From Candidatus Desulfofervidaceae bacterium (GTDB lineage Bacteria; Desulfobacterota; Desulfofervidia; Desulfofervidales; Desulfofervidaceae): a stretch of DNA of 64,000 nucleotides. The notes under the pieces were generated by a model. That model made no database searches. It was given only the letters and a program-made list of their open reading frames with translations, and was not told the origin of the DNA. Positions 16,354 to 24,675 of this stretch are shown piece after piece. Numbering within the stretch: the first letter of the stretch is position 1; each line of letters starts with the position of its first letter. The stretch spans positions 62,001-126,000 of the forward strand of contig JAMOPI010000010.1 of the NCBI GenBank assembly GCA_027064585.1. The letters are read 5' to 3'. A program made the position numbers and the translations under genes.

Positions 16354-16908
16354 TTGGGCAAAATTCTTAAAGATTTACTCATAGAAAATCGGTCGGCCAT
16401 TTTAGATAGATGGTTAAATTCCATTTTAGATACTTACTCTCCTGCCACGGCTAAATATTTCCGTAAACAAAAAGATCGTTTTTTAAATCCAGTTACTTAT
16501 GAATTCAGAGAGGCTATTGGTGCTCTTTATCAGTCTCTTATTGAGGATATGGAAGAAGACAAAATTCTTTCCTCTATAGATAGGATTGTCCGGGTTAGGG
16601 CGGTACAGGACTTTACTCCAGCAGAAGCAGTTGGTTTTATCTTCCTTTTAAAGTATGCCATTAAAGAGGTGTTGGAAAAAGAGTTGGAGAAAAGAGTGCT
16701 TTGGAAAGAACTGCTTGCTTTGGAGGTGAAGATAGACCGTTTGGCCTTACTTGCCTTTAATGTTTATTTGCGCTGTCGGGAACAACTCTATGAATTAAGG
16801 GTTTTTGATATCAAAAATAGAATCATGGGTCTTTTAAAGGCTACTGGTTTGGTGCATGAAATTAATCAAGAGGAATTAAAATTTAAGGGAGATAAAGCAT
16901 TTATTTGA
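16354..16908 (+). CDS. RsbRD N-terminal-domain protein leading the dsr operon
   Basis: A 184-residue all-helical protein: ILDRWLNSILDTYSPATAKY at the start, then FREAIGALYQSLIEDMEED and FTPAEAVGFIFLLKYAIKEV, matching the RsbRD N-terminal fold (globin-like sensor related to stressosome proteins). Proteins of this type precede dsrMKJOP in several sulfate reducers, implying a regulatory or assembly role, but none is established here. The TTG start has GGGG 7 bp upstream and GGAGG directly abutting; no ATG fits. It lies 16 bp before dsrM. Confidence 0.75.
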   Translation: MGKILKDLLIENRSAILDRWLNSILDTYSPATAKYFRKQKDRFLNPVTYEFREAIGALYQSLIEDMEEDKILSSIDRIVRVRAVQDFTPAEAVGFIFLLKYAIKEVLEKELEKRVLWKELLALEVKIDRLALLAFNVYLRCREQLYELRVFDIKNRIMGLLKATGLVHEINQEELKFKGDKAFI

Positions 16909-16924
16909 AGAGAGGTGGGGTTCA

Positions 16925-17938
16925 ATGAGTTTTAATCTAGCGTTTTACAGTGCATTTTTTGCTGTCCTTGGTCTGGTAGGGATTGTCCTTTTGGGTCTAG
17001 GGGCGCATTTGTATGTTATTTTTGGGGTAGTGGTTCCTTATGTGGCGGTGCTCCTTTTTTTTGTTGGAATGATCTATCGGGTGGTGCGTTGGGGGCGTTG
17101 CCCGGTGCCATTTCGGATTCCTACTGTCTGTGGTCAACAGCAGTCATTGCCGTGGATTAAACGTACTCTGGGAGATAAAATAGAAAGCCCCTTTACCACG
17201 CGGTGGGTAATTGTAAGGATGCTTTTGGAAGTGCTTTGTTTTAGGAGTTTGTTTAGGAATTTAAGCGTTTCTCTTGATAAGGAAGGTCCTAAACTTTCTT
17301 ACTTTTCAAACAAGTGGTTGTGGCTATGGGCGATAACCTTCCATTATTCTTTTTTGGTAGTTTTATTAAGGCACCTCCGTTTCTTTACCCAACCTGTCCC
17401 GGGCTTTGTCCATTTTTTGGATTCAATAGATAGCTTTTTTGAAATTGGGCTGCCGCAGATTCAGATTAGTGGTATTATCCTTTTAATAGCTGTAACCTTC
17501 CTCCTTATAAGAAGGATTACCAACCCGCAAGTAAGGTATATCTCACTTCCGTCTGATTATTTCCCCCTTTTCCTTATTATTGGTATTGCTTTTAGTGGGA
17601 TTTTAATGCGATACTGGTATAAGGTGGATGTAGTGGCAGTAAAGGAATTGGCTTTAAGTTTAGTGCATTTAAATCCGCAGGTGCCGAAAGGAATTGGTTG
17701 GATCTTTTATGTTCACCTCTTTTTGGTGTGTGTACTTTTTGCATACTTTCCGTTTAGTAAATTGGTGCATATGGCGGGTATTTTCTTGAGTCCTACCCGA
17801 AATCTACCTAACAACAGTAGATATGTTCGTCATATCAATCCTTGGAATCCTGTAGTTAAGGTCCACACTTATGAAGAATATGAAGAAGAATTTAGAGAAA
17901 AAATGAAAGAAGCTGGATTACCACTAGAGAAGGAGTAG
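16925..17938 (+). CDS. dsrM: DsrM, membrane cytochrome b subunit of the DsrMKJOP complex
   Basis: A 337-residue protein with about six membrane segments, two at the N-terminus (YSAFFAVLGLVGIVLLGLGA; VVPYVAVLLFFVGMIYRVV) and the rest in a NarI-like core with paired His residues such as HYSFLVVLLRHLRFF and FYVHLFLVCVLFAYF. DsrM binds hemes b and exchanges electrons with menaquinone in the cytoplasmic membrane. It is followed 4 bp later by dsrK. Length and order match the complex in Desulfovibrio and Archaeoglobus. Confidence 0.94.
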   Translation: MSFNLAFYSAFFAVLGLVGIVLLGLGAHLYVIFGVVVPYVAVLLFFVGMIYRVVRWGRCPVPFRIPTVCGQQQSLPWIKRTLGDKIESPFTTRWVIVRMLLEVLCFRSLFRNLSVSLDKEGPKLSYFSNKWLWLWAITFHYSFLVVLLRHLRFFTQPVPGFVHFLDSIDSFFEIGLPQIQISGIILLIAVTFLLIRRITNPQVRYISLPSDYFPLFLIIGIAFSGILMRYWYKVDVVAVKELALSLVHLNPQVPKGIGWIFYVHLFLVCVLFAYFPFSKLVHMAGIFLSPTRNLPNNSRYVRHINPWNPVVKVHTYEEYEEEFREKMKEAGLPLEKE

Positions 17939-17942
17939 AGAT

Positions 17943-19595
17943 ATGGCTGAATTACCAAAACCAAAGGAGTTGGTAGATAGTATAGATTATACGCCTCCGG
18001 CTAAACCTTGGATGGAGACACGGCCGGAGTTTAAGCCAGGTACTTACGGCTACGGCGTAAAGGCAAAGAATTTGAAGATTATGGGATTCCCTAACCAAAG
18101 GGATTTCTTCCCAAGTGAGGAGGATTGGAAACTTCCGGAGAATTGGAAAGAGATTTTTCTAGAGGGTATGGAAGACAGACTTAATCGCTTCCGGAGTTTT
18201 CGCCTCTTTATGGATATCTGTGTTCGCTGTGGTGCCTGCGCTGATAAATGCCATTACTTTATAGGCGGTGGTGATCCCAAAAACATGCCGGTTTTAAGAG
18301 CAGAGCTTCTGCGTTCTATTTACAAGAAATATTTCACCTGGCCTGGTAAGATTCTAGGGAAATTAGCCGGAGCCAGAGAACTGACTTATGATGTTTTTAA
18401 GGAAATTTGGTATTATATGTATCAATGCAGTGAATGTCGTCGCTGCTCAGTCTTCTGCCCATATGGTATAGATACCTGTGAAATTACCATGATGGGTAGA
18501 GAATTGATGAACTTGCTTGGCTGTAACCTGAACTGGATTGGAGAACCGGTAGCTAATTGTTATAGAACTGGCAATCATTTGGGAATTGAACCTCAGGGTA
18601 TTGTATCCATATTTGAATTTTTATGTGACGAACTAGCTGATATTACAGGGGTAAAGGTAGATATTAAGGCTCACCTGAACAGGAAAGGTGCTGATATCCT
18701 CTTTATTGTGCCTTCTGGAAGTTACTTTGCTGATCCGGGAACATATACCATGGAGGGAGAGTTTCTTTTTCTAGACTATTTAGAGAAGAAATATGGTTTA
18801 AAATGGACAATGAGTACCTATGCCTCTGAAGGTGGTAACTTTGGTCTGTTTACTTCAAATGAAGCAATGAAGCGTTTAAATGCTAAGATGTATGCCGAGG
18901 CCAAACGGCTGGGTGTAAAATGGATTCTGGGTGGTGAATGTGGGCATATGTGGCGTGTCATTCATCAGTATATGGCAACTATGAATGGCCCGGCCGATTT
19001 TCTTGAAGTGCCAAGAAATCCAATTACAGGTACCGTCTTTGAGCATGCCAAAGAGACTAAGATGGTTCACATATGTGAATTTACAGCCGATCTTATTAGA
19101 CATGGTAAATTGCCACTAGATCCAAGTCGGAATGACCACTGGGTAGTGACTTATCACGATTCTTGTAACCCATCTAGAGGTATGGGACTTCTTGAAGAGC
19201 CTAGATATATAATTAAGAATGTATGTAACAACTTTTATGAAATGCCTGAAAATACGATTAGAGAAAAGACCTTCTGTTGTGGAAGTGGTGCTGGTTTAGG
19301 TTCGGAAGAAAACATTATTACCCGTATGAGGGGAGGTTTACCAAGGGCTAATGCCGTTAAGTACGTCCATGAGAAATATGGCGTGAATGTTCTGTGTTGT
19401 ATTTGTGCTATTGATAGGGCCAGCTTTCCACCCTTGCTGAGCTACTGGGTACCTGGGGTTGACTGTTGTGGGATCCATGAGCTGGTAGGAAATGCATTGG
19501 TTTTACCTGAGGAAGAGAGAGGAATTAGACAGCGTAAAATGGATTTAAGGGGTAATCCCCTTAAAGGATTTGAAGACGAGATGGAGGAAGAGTAA
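17943..19595 (+). CDS. dsrK: DsrK, HdrD-like iron-sulfur subunit
   Basis: A 550-residue cytoplasmic protein with two [4Fe-4S] motifs (CVRCGACADKCHYF near 95 and CSECRRCSVFCPYGIDTCEI near 165) and CCG-type Cys segments toward the C-terminus (FCCGSGAG, CCICAIDRASFPPLL, DCCGIHEL). The CCG domains bind the special cluster that in HdrD cleaves disulfides; in DsrK they are believed to act on the DsrC trisulfide, delivering electrons for sulfite reduction. Its stop overlaps the dsrJ start (TAATG). Confidence 0.95.
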   Translation: MAELPKPKELVDSIDYTPPAKPWMETRPEFKPGTYGYGVKAKNLKIMGFPNQRDFFPSEEDWKLPENWKEIFLEGMEDRLNRFRSFRLFMDICVRCGACADKCHYFIGGGDPKNMPVLRAELLRSIYKKYFTWPGKILGKLAGARELTYDVFKEIWYYMYQCSECRRCSVFCPYGIDTCEITMMGRELMNLLGCNLNWIGEPVANCYRTGNHLGIEPQGIVSIFEFLCDELADITGVKVDIKAHLNRKGADILFIVPSGSYFADPGTYTMEGEFLFLDYLEKKYGLKWTMSTYASEGGNFGLFTSNEAMKRLNAKMYAEAKRLGVKWILGGECGHMWRVIHQYMATMNGPADFLEVPRNPITGTVFEHAKETKMVHICEFTADLIRHGKLPLDPSRNDHWVVTYHDSCNPSRGMGLLEEPRYIIKNVCNNFYEMPENTIREKTFCCGSGAGLGSEENIITRMRGGLPRANAVKYVHEKYGVNVLCCICAIDRASFPPLLSYWVPGVDCCGIHELVGNALVLPEEERGIRQRKMDLRGNPLKGFEDEMEEE

Positions 19596-19990
19596 TGTAT
19601 GATGGTGGTAAGATAATAACGGGTCTTATTATCGGGGTGATTTTATTGAGCTTTCCTTTCTGGTATAACCTTGGTAAGGCAGCGAAGTTTCCAGAGCCAA
19701 AACTTACCCCAAAAGCGAAGCAGGCAGGGCAGTGTGTGGAGACAAAGGTTTATATGAAGGCACATCACATGCAATTGTTGAATAAATGGCGGGATGATGT
19801 AGTCCGGAAAGGCTATCGGTTATATGTGGGCTTGAACGGTAAAATGTTTAAAATGAGCTTGCAGAATGAATGTTTGAAGTGTCATTCTAATAAACAGGAG
19901 TTTTGTGATAAATGTCACAACTTTGTAGATGTGAAGCCCTATTGTTGGGAATGTCATATTGAGCCCAAGGAAGCAAAGGGGGGTAAATAA
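19595..19990 (+). CDS. dsrJ: DsrJ, triheme cytochrome c
   Basis: A 131-residue protein with an uncleaved N-terminal membrane anchor (ITGLIIGVILLSFPFWYNLG) and three CXXCH heme sites near the C-terminus: CLKCH, CDKCH and CWECH. It faces the periplasm, where one heme has unusual His/Cys ligation in studied homologues. Heme attachment would use the Ccs1/CcsA System II machinery also encoded in this window. The ATG overlaps the dsrK stop. Confidence 0.95.
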   Translation: MYDGGKIITGLIIGVILLSFPFWYNLGKAAKFPEPKLTPKAKQAGQCVETKVYMKAHHMQLLNKWRDDVVRKGYRLYVGLNGKMFKMSLQNECLKCHSNKQEFCDKCHNFVDVKPYCWECHIEPKEAKGGK

Positions 19991-19992
19991 CA

Positions 19993-20775
19993 ATGGCCGT
20001 TGATAGAAGAGAATTTATAAAGATTGCTGGCGTATCTGTTATAGGACTTACTTTAGGGCCAGCACTAAAGTTAGAGGAAAAGGTAGAGGCGTCAGAAGGT
20101 AAGGTTAGGCGGGATCCTAAGGCCCTGAAGGGTAAAAGATGGGCGATGGTGGTAGATACACGTAAGTGCGAAAAGTGCAAAAAGTGCGTAGCAGCAGAGG
20201 CCTGTCATGCCTATCACAATGTGCCTAAGATCCCTGATCCTAAGAGAGAAATCAAATGGATATGGCAGGAGTCCTTTGAACATGCCTTTCCACATTTAGC
20301 GGCAGAAGGTGAACACATCGGTGAAGAGATAAAAAGACGTCCGTTCGTTATCCTTTGCAATCATTGTAAGCATCCTCCCTGTGTGCGTGTTTGTCCAACG
20401 AAAGCAACCTTTCAACGTGAGGATGGTATTGTTATGATGGATATGCACCGGTGTATTGGCTGTCGTTTTTGTATGGCTGCTTGTCCTTATGGTTCTAGAA
20501 GCTTTAACTGGATGGATCCAAGACCATATATTACAAAAGAAAATCCTGAATATCCCACCCGGACGAAGGGTGTAGTGGAAAAATGTGACTTCTGTGCTGA
20601 GAGGATAGACCAAGGGTTGCTGCCTGTTTGTGTGGAGGCCTGCCCAGAAAAGGCTTTAGTGTTTGGGGATATAAACGATCCTAATTCAGAAGTAAGCAAG
20701 TTAGTAGAAAAACATTTTACGCTAAGGCGCAAATTAGAATTAGGAACAGATCCACAAGTTTATTATATAATATAA
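19993..20775 (+). CDS. dsrO: DsrO, periplasmic iron-sulfur protein
   Basis: A 260-residue protein with a twin-arginine-type leader (DRREFIKIAGVSVIGLTLG), so exported folded to the periplasm. Four ferredoxin-like Cys clusters follow: CEKCKKCVAAEAC, CNHCKHPPCVRVC, CIGCRFCMAAC and CDFCAERIDQGLLPVCVEAC. It pairs with DsrP as a HybA/NrfC-like electron-transfer subunit. It lies 2 bp after dsrJ. Confidence 0.95.
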   Translation: MAVDRREFIKIAGVSVIGLTLGPALKLEEKVEASEGKVRRDPKALKGKRWAMVVDTRKCEKCKKCVAAEACHAYHNVPKIPDPKREIKWIWQESFEHAFPHLAAEGEHIGEEIKRRPFVILCNHCKHPPCVRVCPTKATFQREDGIVMMDMHRCIGCRFCMAACPYGSRSFNWMDPRPYITKENPEYPTRTKGVVEKCDFCAERIDQGLLPVCVEACPEKALVFGDINDPNSEVSKLVEKHFTLRRKLELGTDPQVYYII

Positions 20776-20800
20776 AATTTTAGCTAGGGATGAGGTGGCT

Positions 20801-21958
20801 ATGTTTGAAAAAGCTTTTGTAGGCGGGAAGAAATATTGGGGGTTGGTTTTATTTTGGTCGGTATTTATCGTTATAGGTTTTCTTTGCTACCTTTGGCAGC
20901 TTAAGGTTGGTCTAAAACTTACGGGCATGAGTCGGGATGTCTCCTGGGGGTTTTACATTGCCCAGTTTACCTTTCTCGTTGGTGTGGCGGCTGGTGGTGT
21001 TATGGTAGCCTTACCTTATTACTTCCACAATTACAAAAAGTTTGGTCGCATTGCTGTGTTAGGAGAGTTTCTTGCCATTGCTGCCTTAGTTATGTGCTTG
21101 CTTTTTATCTTTGTTGATCTTGGTCGTCCTATGCGTGTGCTTAATGTTGTGTTTCATCCTACACCACATTCGGTTATGTTTTGGGATATGATTGTATTGA
21201 ATGGTTATCTTCTTCTTAACATTATCATCGGTTGGACAGTTCTAGATGCAGAGAAGAATGGCGTTGCTCCACCTAAGTGGGTAAAACCTGTAGCTTATCT
21301 TTCCATACCGTGGGCCTTTGGTATTCACACAGTAACCGCTTTCTTATACTGTGGTTTGCCAGCAAGGGGCTTTTGGCTTACGGCTATTATGGCTCCTCGG
21401 TTTTTGGCTTCGGCTTTTGCTGCTGGCCCAGCTTTATTACTTATTCTCTGTATTTTGGTGAGGAAATATACCAAGTTTGACCCTGGTAAGGAGGCCATTC
21501 AGACCTTAGGTAAAATAGTGGCTTATGCCTTTATCGCTAATATCTTCTTTTTCCTGTGTGAAGTGTTCACCACATTTTACAGCCACATTCCAGAGCACAT
21601 TAACCATTTTAAATATCTATTTGTCGGCTTACATGGCCATGGAAAGTTGGTACCTTGGATGTGGCTCTCTGCTGCCTTAGCTGTGATTGCTATCATTCTG
21701 TTAGTTGTGCCGGCTACGCGGAAACAAGAAGATGTTTTGGTCGTAACCTGTATATTGGTGTTTATTTCTACCTGGATTGATAAAGGTCTTGGTTTGATTA
21801 CGGGTGGTTTTATTCCTAATCCTTTAGAGGAAATTACTGAATATTGGCCTACATTTCCAGAATTTATGATTAGCATAGGTGTTTGGTGTGCGGGTTTCTT
21901 AGTTCTTACGCTGTTATATAAGATTGCCATCTCTGTAAAGGAAGAAGTAGGGGGTTAA
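20801..21958 (+). CDS. dsrP: DsrP, NrfD/PsrC-type quinone-interacting membrane subunit
   Basis: A 385-residue integral membrane protein with roughly ten hydrophobic segments, among them YWGLVLFWSVFIVIGFLCYL and FTFLVGVAAGGVMVALPYYF, typical of the NrfD/PsrC family that exchanges electrons with menaquinone. With DsrO it forms the second membrane module of the complex. ATG at 20801 follows GATGAGGTGG; a GTG 6 nt earlier would lie in the ribosome site. It is the last gene of the operon, followed by a strong terminator. Confidence 0.94.
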   Translation: MFEKAFVGGKKYWGLVLFWSVFIVIGFLCYLWQLKVGLKLTGMSRDVSWGFYIAQFTFLVGVAAGGVMVALPYYFHNYKKFGRIAVLGEFLAIAALVMCLLFIFVDLGRPMRVLNVVFHPTPHSVMFWDMIVLNGYLLLNIIIGWTVLDAEKNGVAPPKWVKPVAYLSIPWAFGIHTVTAFLYCGLPARGFWLTAIMAPRFLASAFAAGPALLLILCILVRKYTKFDPGKEAIQTLGKIVAYAFIANIFFFLCEVFTTFYSHIPEHINHFKYLFVGLHGHGKLVPWMWLSAALAVIAIILLVVPATRKQEDVLVVTCILVFISTWIDKGLGLITGGFIPNPLEEITEYWPTFPEFMISIGVWCAGFLVLTLLYKIAISVKEEVGG

Positions 21959-21988
21959 AACAAAGAAATATTTGTTTCTCAGAAAACA

Positions 21989-22018
21989 AAGGGCCTGCTA
22001 AGAGCAGGCCCTTTTTAT
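21989..22018 (+). terminator. Rho-independent terminator of the dsr operon
   Basis: Hairpin GGGCCTGCT-AAG-AGCAGGCCC followed by TTTTT, beginning about 30 bp after the dsrP stop. The 9-bp stem is perfect. Confidence 0.92.
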
Positions 22019-22159
22019 TTTCCTATTTCTTTCGGAAGATTGCCTGAACCCTTTACCCACGGTGCAGACTTAAAGGCTAGCTCAAGGCTACCTCAGACAT
22101 GATAGGCTACCACTAAACTAAAATCACTGCCGACAGCTATTAACCAGGTTAAACATTAG

Positions 22160-22200
22160 ACAAAACAAAAACAGCCAGCTAGGAGCTTCTCCTAACTGGC
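22160..22200 (-). terminator. Minus-strand terminator next to the tRNA-Arg fragment
   Basis: On the minus strand a 12-bp stem with one mismatch (GCCAGTTAGGAG / CTCCTAGCTGGC, loop of 3) is followed by TGTTTTTGTTTTG. It lies 19 bp beyond the 3' end of the partial tRNA-Arg copy, so it looks like the original terminator of that tRNA gene. Confidence 0.75.
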
Positions 22201-22218
22201 CGTGACTTCTTCTTTTTC

Positions 22219-22267
22219 TGGTGCCCCGAGACGATTCGAACGTCCGACCTAGGGATTAGGAATCCCT
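22219..22267 (-). repeat. Partial tRNA-Arg 3' end, putative attachment-site copy
   Basis: Forty-nine bases match the 3' part of the intact tRNA-Arg(CCT) at 24535-24584, from the anticodon stem to CCA, with one missing G in the acceptor region. The sequence upstream of the anticodon stem does not fold as a tRNA. It lies in the opposite orientation to the intact gene, while attachment sites flanking an island are normally direct repeats. Confidence 0.8.
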
Positions 22268-22340
22268 TTCAGGAAGATTTCCTAACCATCCTTGCATCTG
22301 GTGTTTTTAAAATAACTTCCCTATGTTTTGCAATTTTCTT

Positions 22341-22390
22341 TTGGTCTGTTCAGGTCTCTCTTGGTCTATTTTGGGATGGTTTGGGGTGTC
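22341..22390 (+). repeat. Ten-bp phased GGTCT repeats beside the attachment copy
   Basis: Five consecutive 10-bp units: TTGGTCTGTT, CAGGTCTCTC, TTGGTCTATT, TTGGGATGGT, TTGGGGTGTC. The GGTCT/GGGRT cores start at 22343, 22353, 22363, 22373 and 22383. The regular helical phasing and position 75 bp from the attachment copy suggest arm-type sites for a tyrosine integrase. Confidence 0.6.
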
Positions 22391-22523
22391 TGACCTTACA
22401 CTATCCTTACACCAAACATAGCACAATTTTCCTTGACAGATGGGCAAGAAATAAGATTGAATTGTTTTTAATCTTACACTTCATCAGATTTTCCAGAATT
22501 GGAAAAAATGATGGGGGGAGAGC

Positions 22524-23675
22524 ATGCCAATTTACATCCGTTGTCCAAATTGCAAATCAGACCAGAATATAAAAAAACAAACGCTGCAAAAAATGTGGAA
22601 AGCTTTTACCAAAGCAGGGGAAGACTTACAGAGTCAGAGTAGAGCACAACGGCAAAGTTGTAACAAAGACCTGTCCTACCTTAGAGCTAGCCAGGGAAAT
22701 TGAAGTAAAAATAAAGACCGAGCTGATTGAAGGCACTTATTACGACCGTCGCAAGGAAGAAAAGGCCAAAACTCCTTTTGCTGAGTTTTTTGAAAAGAAA
22801 TACTTGCCTGATGCAAGAACTAACAAAAAAGCTGGGAGAGAGAACTGCGGCTCTATCGATATGACATTGCTCCTGTAATAGGGAATAAACCACTTAAAGA
22901 CATTTCGCCTTTTGATCTGGAAAGGATCAAGAAACGAATGAAAGAAGCAGGTAAAGCACCCAGAACCATTGAATATGCCCTTGCTGTCGTGCGGCAAGCC
23001 TTTAACAAGGCCAAAGCCTGGGGTTATTTTGAAGGAGAAAACCCGGTTTCAAAGGTTAAGAAGCCCAGGACAGACAACCGACGGCAGCGCTTCCTAAGCC
23101 CTTCTGAAGCACAGGCCTTGCTTGAGGAGTGCAAAAGAAGAAGCCAGCGACTCTATGAGATATGCCTTTTAGCCCTGCATTGCGGGCTAAGGGCAGGTGA
23201 AATTTTCAATCTCACCTGGGCAGACATAGACCTCAAAAATGATCTAATCCACATCAAGGACCCAAAGAACCGCACTAACCGGGTTGCTTACATGACACCA
23301 GAAGTTAAAGAAATGCTGGAAGCCAAGCCAAAGGGTGAACCCTCGGAGTTGGTATTTAAAGACCGTAAAGGTAACAGGATAAAGGCCATCAGCCGGTCCT
23401 TTAGCCGTGCTGTCAGAGCCCTTGGTTTAAATGACGGCATAACTGGTCCAAGAGACAAGGTTGTCTTTCATACCCTAAGACATACCTTTGCCTCTTGGCT
23501 TGCTATTCAAGGCACGCCCATTTACACCATTAAAGAGCTTATGGGGCATAAGACCCTAGCCATGACCGAAAGGTACAGCCATCTAATTCCGGATGCCAAA
23601 AGGCAGGCAGTTAAGGGATTGACAGAGATGCTTAAAGCAGGAGATAATGTAATAGAGTTTAAAAAGGAGAATTAG
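22524..23675 (+). pseudogene. Tyrosine-recombinase integrase with two compensating frameshifts
   Basis: The start (MPIYIRCPNCKSDQNI) belongs to a zinc-ribbon N-terminus. At an A7 run (22571-22577) the frame shifts by one, continuing as KRCKKCGKLLPKQGKTYRV through the arm-binding region. At an A6 run (about 22825-22830) it shifts back and reads SWERELRLYRYDIAPVIGN into the catalytic domain. That domain (about 23100-23640) has Arg in HCGLRAGEIFNL, HTLRHTFASW, LMGHKTLAMT and the nucleophile Tyr in TERYSHL. From 22938 the reading frame is intact. Restored length would be about 383 residues. It is the likely integrase for the tRNA-Arg site. Confidence 0.85.
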
Positions 23676-23677
23676 TT

Positions 23678-24061
23678 ATGCCTTCTACGGTAAGCACGAT
23701 TAGCCTGGAAAACAAGATTTTTAACGCCCTTGCTAAGGTGATTAAAGACGAAAAAAACGGCTAGGGAAGTTTCAAACACCGTGCTGGAAATAGTGGCCAA
23801 AGGCTTAGAGGAGATAGAAGAAAAGGCCAAAGAGGAAAAGCCGTTGTTAAGGCTGAAGTAAAAGATGAGTTAAGAAAAGAACTGGTTACCAAGGAAGAAT
23901 TTTACGGAGAAATCAAGAGGCTGGAAGAAAAAATAAAAGCCCTTGAAGACAGACTAACTCAAAAGCTAACTACAGGTTTTATTGTTTTGGCCTTTCTTAT
24001 TATCCTGCTTAATCAATCCAGCCTGGAGTTAATTTTAAAACTTCTGGGATTGCTGAAGTAG
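23678..24061 (+). pseudogene. Coiled-coil plus membrane-anchor protein with two frameshifts
   Basis: The gene begins 2 bp after the integrase with MPSTVSTISLENKIFNALAK. A stop follows an A7 run near 23750; one base fewer continues as AREVSNTVLEIVAKGLEEI. A second shift at GGAAAAGCC (about 23840) leads to KDELRKELVTKEEFYGEIKR, a coiled coil, and a C-terminal membrane segment (TTGFIVLAFLIILLNQSS). Such short coiled-coil/TM proteins (DUF1640-like) are often encoded beside toxin modules in thermophiles. Function unknown. Confidence 0.6.
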
Positions 24062-24105
24062 GGAATAGATGAAAATATACCCCTGTCATTTTGCTATGCC
24101 GAGCC

Positions 24106-24424
24106 TTTACAAACAAAGATGGAATCGCAGGGACTCTTTATCTTGTATGCTCTGATACATCACTTTCAAATGATCATATAGCCACAAACTATCAAAAAAA
24201 GATGGAAAGTAGAAGAGTACCACAAATCTCTTAAATCCAACGCTGCATTGGCGAAGTCGCCAACTAAAAGGGTAACAACCCAGATAAGTCATTTAGTTAT
24301 GTCAATGATTGCTGTATTTAAACTTGAATGCCTAAAGATTAAGCATCATTTGAACCATTTTGCACTCAGAGCCAAGGTGTTTATCAAGGCTAATTTTGTT
24401 GCTATGACGGAGTTGGAGAGCTAA
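24106..24424 (+). pseudogene. C-terminal remnant of an IS4/IS701-like transposase
   Basis: About 105 residues of the C-terminus of a DDE transposase survive: GTLYLVCSDTSLSNDHIATN, then RWKVEEYHKSLKSNAALAKS with the catalytic Glu region, and FKLECLKIKHHLNHFALRAK. An A7 run at 24194-24200 causes a +1 shift before RWKVEEYH. The N-terminal two thirds are missing. Eighteen bases after its stop lies a sequence matching the end of the MITE-like elements, so this was probably the parent type of those elements. Confidence 0.7.
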
Positions 24425-24441
24425 CATCAGATCCTTATTCA

Positions 24442-24462
24442 AAATCAATCGCAGATTTTGGG
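24442..24462 (+). mobile_element. Solo element end matching the MITE terminal repeat
   Basis: This 21-bp stretch matches the reverse complement of the left end of MITE copy A at 20 of 21 positions (core AATCAATCGC-GATTTTGGG). It follows the transposase remnant directly and ends 8 bp before the TTGACT box of the tRNA-Arg promoter. Confidence 0.65.
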
Positions 24463-24470
24463 GAGAAAGG

Positions 24471-24499
24471 TTGACTTTCCTCTATTCACATGCTAACTT
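24471..24499 (+). promoter_or_regulatory. Promoter of tRNA-Arg(CCT)
   Basis: TTGACT (24471-24476), a 17-bp spacer and TAACTT (24494-24499), ending 8 bp before the first tRNA base. The same TTGACT-17-TAACTT arrangement recurs at 31054-31082. Confidence 0.6.
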
Positions 24500-24507
24500 T
24501 TAAGTGT

Positions 24508-24584
24508 GCCCCCGTAGCTCAGGAGGATAGAGCGAGGGATTCCTAATCCCTAGGTCGGACGTTCGAATCGTCTCGGGGGCACCA
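24508..24584 (+). tRNA. tRNA-Arg (anticodon CCT)
   Basis: A full cloverleaf can be folded: acceptor GCCCCCG/CGGGGGC, anticodon loop TTCCTAA giving CCT between AGGGA and TCCCT, T loop GTTCGAATC and an encoded CCA end. It reads AGG codons. tRNA genes of this kind are frequent integration targets; its last 50 bases recur in inverted orientation at 22219-22267. Confidence 0.95.
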
Positions 24585-24620
24585 TCTTTTTTAGAAATAA
24601 TCAGCCTTTTCTCATATTCC

Positions 24621-24675
24621 CTTTCATGGCCTTTCGTGGCATTTGGTGACCAAATTGCCTGCATTTTGCAGGCAA
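24621..24675 (+). repeat. Ten-bp phased repeats and hairpin downstream of tRNA-Arg
   Basis: Three consecutive 10-bp units CTTTCATGGC, CTTTCGTGGC, ATTTGGTGAC (24621-24650) lie 37 bp after the tRNA. They are followed by a hairpin TTGCCTGC-ATTTT-GCAGGCAA (24655-24675) and another GGCAGGCAA. The phasing resembles integrase arm sites on the island side of the tRNA. Confidence 0.5.

Noticed and set aside
22381-22572. Short frame upstream of the integrase
   Set aside because: It overlaps the phased repeats and the integrase start in another frame and shows no protein features.
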